From Sophora flavescens (lineage: Eukaryota; Streptophyta; Magnoliopsida; Fabales; Fabaceae), in assembly GCA_030762895.1 (NCBI GenBank), contig CM061063.1, positions 71,545,836-71,609,835 on the forward strand: DNA of 64,000 nt. The letters run 5' to 3'. A program made the position numbers and the translations under genes. Positions 60,196-64,000 of this stretch are shown piece by piece; within the stretch, counting starts at the first letter, position 1; every line of letters begins with the position of its first letter. A model generated the notes under the pieces. The model searched no databases. It saw only the letters and a list, made by a program, of their open reading frames with translations, and was not told the DNA's origin.

Positions 60196-60213
60196 TCCCC
60201 AGTGGAGTCGCCA
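60196..60213 (-). other. Primer binding site of Ogre element
   Basis: The complement reads TGGCGACTCCACTGGGGA, two bases inside the 5' LTR. It starts with the expected TGG; Ogre elements are known to use tRNA-Arg, and I believe this matches that type, though I cannot check the tRNA here. Confidence 0.75.
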
Positions 60214-61179
60214 TCTGTAGCGACCTAAAAAAAAGACTTGTTTTTCCTCTTAGAGAGAAAACATGGAGTCGCCACCAACTTTATTTAATTTCGGGAAAGT
60301 TGGAAAACCCTTCAAGAAGAAGCTTCGAGTTCGGGAGTCGATTATGTCTAGGGAAGGCATGGAGACTTGACCCCACGACACCCTAGAACATCCATAAATG
60401 GTTACCCAAAATTAGTTGTGTAAATTATTAGTAACTTTGAAATATTTGTTTTACCCGTTGTGAGTCTCTTTATTAAAACTACATGAGGTTGAACATGGAA
60501 CGTGAGTCCACAGAGCAACCTCTAAATCTGAAGGGTTGAACATGACACTTGTCATAGGGCAACCCAAAAAAAGGTTGTCTTAATCAAGTGATCATCCTCT
60601 ATATTTTTTTTATGTAAAATAAATAATTTTTATCTCTTGAAAATGGGACAGAAACGTAGAAATGAAACTTTTTACCAACTTATTCAGAGAACAGAAGCAC
60701 AGAGAAATAAGAGTGTCAAGAGAAATTTATTAATAATATCAACGAAAAGAACAAAGATTACCAAACGGGAGTAGAATAAGAATGACTTTGTTTACTCCCA
60801 GTGGTAAGATTTTAAGATCGAAGTCTTTACATTCAATCTCCCTGGCTCCTTCAGCTCTTCCTTCTTAACCACTTCTAATAATAGGTAAGAGAAAAGGAAG
60901 CTCAGATTTCTGATCTCTCTTCCTCACAACTAAAATCTCTCTTTCCTTTCTCTTTTCTTTGTATCTTTCCTCACTATCTCCTCTCTGATCTTTTGTTTCC
61001 TCTCAAGAACAGTGTTTTCCCCTCCAAAAAATGTCCTCTCCCTTCTTCTCTTTTTCCTTTCCTTTTATAGACGGAGGAGAGGGCTTCTCGCTTCTTCTCC
61101 ATTGGCTTCAAGGTCGGTTTGTACGAAACCCAAGGCTTGGGCCGTTCTGAGCAGCGGAAAGGAGGTGATTTGATGTGAG

Positions 61180-61740
61180 GGTTGGACGCTTGAAAAAAAG
61201 AAGGAGATGGGGGGTTTCATCTGATGGGTGTGATGGATTTTTAGGGTTAGGAGTAGGGCTGCTAGGTTAAGGTGGGAAAAGATGAGGAAAAAAGAAAAGA
61301 CCAATGGGTAAAGGAGGTGCAAAAGGGGGGTTTTGAGCAGAAATAGCGCGTGTCCAGATGGGGCGGCATGAGTAGCAGAAAGGAGGTGATTTGACATGAG
61401 GGTTGCACGCTTGAAAAAAGAAAGAGATGAGGGGTATTGAGCAGAAATAGCGTGTGTCAAGATGGGGCGGCGTGAGTAGTAGAAAAGAGGTGATTTATCC
61501 TGAAGGTTGCACGCTTGAAAAGAGAAAGAGATGAGGGGTTTTGAGCAGAAATAGCGTGTGTCAAGATGGGGCGACGCGAGTAGCAGAAATGAGGTGATTT
61601 ATCCTGAATGTTGCACGCTTGAAAAGAGAAAGAGATGAGGGGTTTTGAGCAGAAATAGCGTATGTCCAGAGGGGACGACGTGAGTAGCAGAAATGAGGTG
61701 ATTTATCCTCAAGGTTGCGTGTTTGAAAAGAGAAGGAGAT
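61180..61740 (-). repeat. 105-bp tandem repeat in the Ogre 5' LTR
   Basis: Same unit and arrangement as 43660-44220 in the other LTR. Confidence 0.85.
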
Positions 61741-61755
61741 GGGGGGGGGGGGGGG
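61741..61755. repeat. Poly-G run
   Basis: Fifteen consecutive G in the 5' LTR, where the 3' LTR has only six (44221-44226). Confidence 0.9.
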
Positions 61756-62039
61756 TTTGTATGATGTGTATGATGGCTTTTTAGGGTTAGGAGTGGGGTT
61801 GCCAGGTTAAAACGAGGGTGGAGGTAAGGAGGAAGAAGGACCAATGGGTAGAGGAGGAAAAGAGGTCTTGCCTGATATGTAAAGTGGGTAGGACGCGTAA
61901 CTCAGTTTCCTTTCCTTTTGGTTGATTGTCTTTTTCTCCTTGTTTTCTTCGTCATTTCTTCCTCATCTTCTCCTTCTTCTTTCTTTATTCTTTAGCCTTC
62001 GGCCTAAAAATAAAATTGCAGTGCACGAGATTTCTTCGT

Positions 62040-62830
62040 CCCAACAGAAACTTAGATATGCAAAAGTAGATATACACTGGACGAACCTCCTCGTCCAACA
62101 AGAAAAGATAATTGCAGTGGACGGAACCTCCTCGTCCAGCAGAAATTAAAATAATTGAAGTGGACGGAACCCCCTCGTCCAACAGAAATAAAAGGGACCG
62201 GACTGGACGGGACCACCCCGTCCATCAGCAAGTGTAATGACTGGACGGGACTACCCCGTCCATTGGCAAGTGTAGTGGACTGGACGGGGCCAACAGCAAG
62301 TGCAAGGCAATGGACTGGACCACCCCGTCCATCAGCAAGTGCACAGCAATGGACGGGACCACCCCGTCCATCAGCAAGTGTAATGACTGGACGGGACCAC
62401 CCCGTCCAGTAGCAAATGCAGAGCAATGGATGGGACCACCCCGTCCATCAGCAAGTGCAAAGCAATGGACAGGACCACCCCGTCCATCAGCAAGTGCCAT
62501 GTGATAGACGGGACTTCCCCGTCCACAGCAAGTGTGAATGTGATGGACGAGACTTCCTCGTCCAACAACAAATCCCACGTGATGGACGAGACTTCCCCGT
62601 TCACAGCAAGTGTGAATGTGATGGACGGGGCTTCCCCGTCCAACAGCAAGTCCCGCGTGATGGACGGGACTTCCCCGTCCACAACAAGTGTGAATGTGAT
62701 GGACGGGACTTCCCTGTCCAACAGCATGTCCCGTGTGATGCACGAGACTTCCCCGTCCACAGCAAGTGCAAATGTGATGGACGGGACTTCCCCGTCCAAC
62801 AGCAAGTCCCGCGTGATGGACGGGACTAAC
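62040..62830 (-). repeat. Palindromic repeat array inside the Ogre 5' LTR
   Basis: Counterpart of 44560-45190 with more units, accounting for much of the length difference between the LTRs. Each unit holds GGACGGGAC...CCCGTCC. Confidence 0.92.
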
Positions 62831-62950
62831 AACAAATTAGGTATGAGTCCCCTACTTTCTTCATTTTTCTTTTTATTATTATTAGTCTCCTTGCAGTGTA
62901 ATGTTATAAAAAAGAATGAAAGACGGACAAAAATGGGTGTTCACAATGTT

Positions 62951-64000
62951 CCTCTGGGAACAATCTTGAAGAAGAAGAAAGCAAGTGAAACTACTATTGT
63001 GCCTTCCAAGAAGAGGCAAACTGCAAGGAAAGCAAGGACCTTTGCAGCCTCTGAGGTAAACATCTCTGCTGAAATTCCTGTTAATTTAGCAGAAGATGGT
63101 CCTGTTGTCAATACGGTGAATGATAGTGTCTCAGCTCCTGAAGGGTTCTTTGATAATGTATATAGACCAACTCTACCCATACCCCAACCTTCACCACAAA
63201 GAACCCAAACTAACCAAACCACAACCCCATCCTCACCACAAAGCACCTCAAATCAACATACCATACGACAACCGACACCTATCAAAACTATCTTTCCACC
63301 AATTATACCTGATTATGACCCCTGGTTTCATCAAACTGATGATGGAATTTGCCCAAGTGCCCATTTTTCTAAACCTCTTAGAAAACTCTTTCCACCCATT
63401 GTACCCTCATCCACTCTCTTTGCTAACAAATCTGAGAATTGGGCCAAGATCAAGAAAGATTGGAAAGCTCTGTTTCACACTCACCAACCTGACCCTGATA
63501 TTGACCCTAACACTCCTCTCACCAGGTGGTACCCTCTTTCCCTCATATATGCACAACCAACGTGGACCTCTTCTTACCCACTTACCCCTTAAACGTTTCC
63601 CTAGAAGAAAATTTTACCCTCACCTCAAAAAACCCCTCCATTGATCCCCTTCACTGATGGAGTAGAGAAGTATATCATACCGGTATGGCAGACTAACCCA
63701 AAAAGGAATAGGCTACGTACCATACCTGAGAAGAGAGCCAGATCTTCTGAGCATGTTCCCATAATCATGGATGGCAACACAAAATGGATGGAGTTAAAAC
63801 ACCCCAATATCTATGGAAGAGCCTTTAACTTCTTCCAAGATCAGTTTTTCTATGAGATACTGAAATGGGAGTTTAGTCATATCCAACTTGACAGAGCTTC
63901 ACACTATGTTCCATTCACCTGGCTTAGGCATGAAAAGAAAACCAAACTAGGAATTGCTCCTTACCCTGTCTGTCCAAGGCTTAGCATGATTGATCTTAAT
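62951..64000 (+). pseudogene. Envelope-like ORF of Sirevirus-like element, 3' part
   Basis: Resumes in the same frame as the 5' part: the insertion plus duplication is 20,250 bp, a multiple of three. The first residues are PLGTILKKKKASETTIVPSK, followed by a Pro/Thr/Gln-rich linker (about 63170-63290) and then SKPLRKLFPPIVPSSTLF. A frameshift or stop cluster lies near 63590-63655, after which EKYIIPVWQTNPKRNRLRT and WMELKHPNIYGRAFNFFQDQ continue to the window end. Confidence 0.65.

Larger units (their letters stand above)
42701..62945 (-). mobile_element. Ogre-type Ty3/gypsy retrotransposon (20.2 kb)
   Basis: On the - strand: 5' LTR 60216-62945, PBS, ORF1, gag, protease, G-patch, RT, RNase H, a second archaeal-type RNase H, integrase, long 3' untranslated region with tandem repeats, 3' LTR 42701-45300. 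Target duplication ATGTT at 42696-42700 and 62946-62950. Large size, long LTRs, an extra ORF upstream of gag, dual RNase H and repeat-rich 3' end are diagnostic of the Ogre/Tat group, which is abundant in legumes. It contains two later insertions (46214-47343 and 50957-52382) and several stops. Confidence 0.95.
60216..62945 (-). repeat. 5' LTR of Ogre element
   Basis: 2730 bp. In + orientation it begins TGTAGCGACCTAAAAAAAAG and ends GGGTGTTCACA. It contains a 105-bp tandem array (about 61180-61740), a 15-G run at 61741-61755 and a palindromic GGACGGGAC...CCCGTCC array (62040-62830). Over the first 320 bp it differs from the other LTR at about nine positions by eye. Confidence 0.93.
35175..64000 (+). 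mobile_element. Sirevirus-like Ty1/copia element, incomplete in window
   Basis: LTR 35175-36672, initiator-Met PBS at 36675, gag, pol (PR-INT-RT-RH), then a separate envelope-like frame after pol. That organisation characterises the SIRE/Maximus (Sirevirus) lineage. It interrupts the MULE relic at its left end. The envelope-like frame is split by the Ogre element 42701-62945 and resumes at 62951, running to the window end; the 3' LTR is not in view. All frames contain stops. Confidence 0.85.

Noticed and set aside
1..64000. tRNA, rRNA or organellar insertions
   Set aside because: I looked for tRNA-like box pairs and rRNA stretches; only the SINE-like box A/B pairs turned up and they do not fold into complete tRNAs by eye.

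Overview
The window is nuclear DNA of a flowering plant, most likely a legume. It has plant-type GT-AG introns, low GC, plant-specific genes, and transposon families (an Ogre-type Ty3/gypsy giant, Sirevirus-like copia, TRIM, SINE, Tourist and MULE elements) whose mix is typical of Fabaceae. The legume assignment is inference; no species can be named from the sequence alone.

Left part (about 1-27,360): two real host genes in tail-to-tail orientation. A Strawberry notch homologue (FORGETTER1/EMB1135 type, SNF2-like helicase core plus PHD finger) runs on the + strand from 2583 to 25014 in 31 exons I could delimit. They total 3333 nt, an exact multiple of three, ending in TGA; the N-terminal exons are not found here. 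Its introns carry a TRIM-like relic, an antisense LINE, a nearly complete copia element with 201/204-bp LTRs and an ATGTG target duplication, and a solo-LTR-like block. A complete type II metacaspase (AtMC4-like, 416 aa, two exons) lies on the - strand, 25510-27156. In Arabidopsis the orthologues carry adjacent locus numbers, so this pair looks like conserved microsynteny.

Middle (27,367-33,350): gene-poor DNA made of small non-autonomous elements. These are a fold-back-like element with internal 90-bp repeats, two related MITEs, a perfect hairpin, a cluster of alternating inverted motifs, two tRNA-like SINEs of one family, a 591-bp Mutator-type MITE with 9-bp target duplications, and a fragment resembling a chloroplast DUF1118/RIQ gene.

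Right part (33,351-64,000): one nested stack of transposons. A MULE transposase relic (- strand) is interrupted at 35175 by a Sirevirus-like copia element (+ strand, LTR, PBS, gag, pol and an envelope-like ORF, running off the window). The envelope-like ORF is split by a 20,245-bp Ogre-type element (- strand, 42701-62945, ATGTT duplication). The Ogre is in turn interrupted by a 1130-bp hAT-type element (46214-47343, CTCTGGGA duplication) and, inside its reverse transcriptase, by a 1426-bp solo LTR (50957-52382, AGAAT duplication). All the retrotransposon coding regions carry nonsense codons or frameshifts. Most of the window's length is therefore repeat DNA, with two functional-looking host genes.
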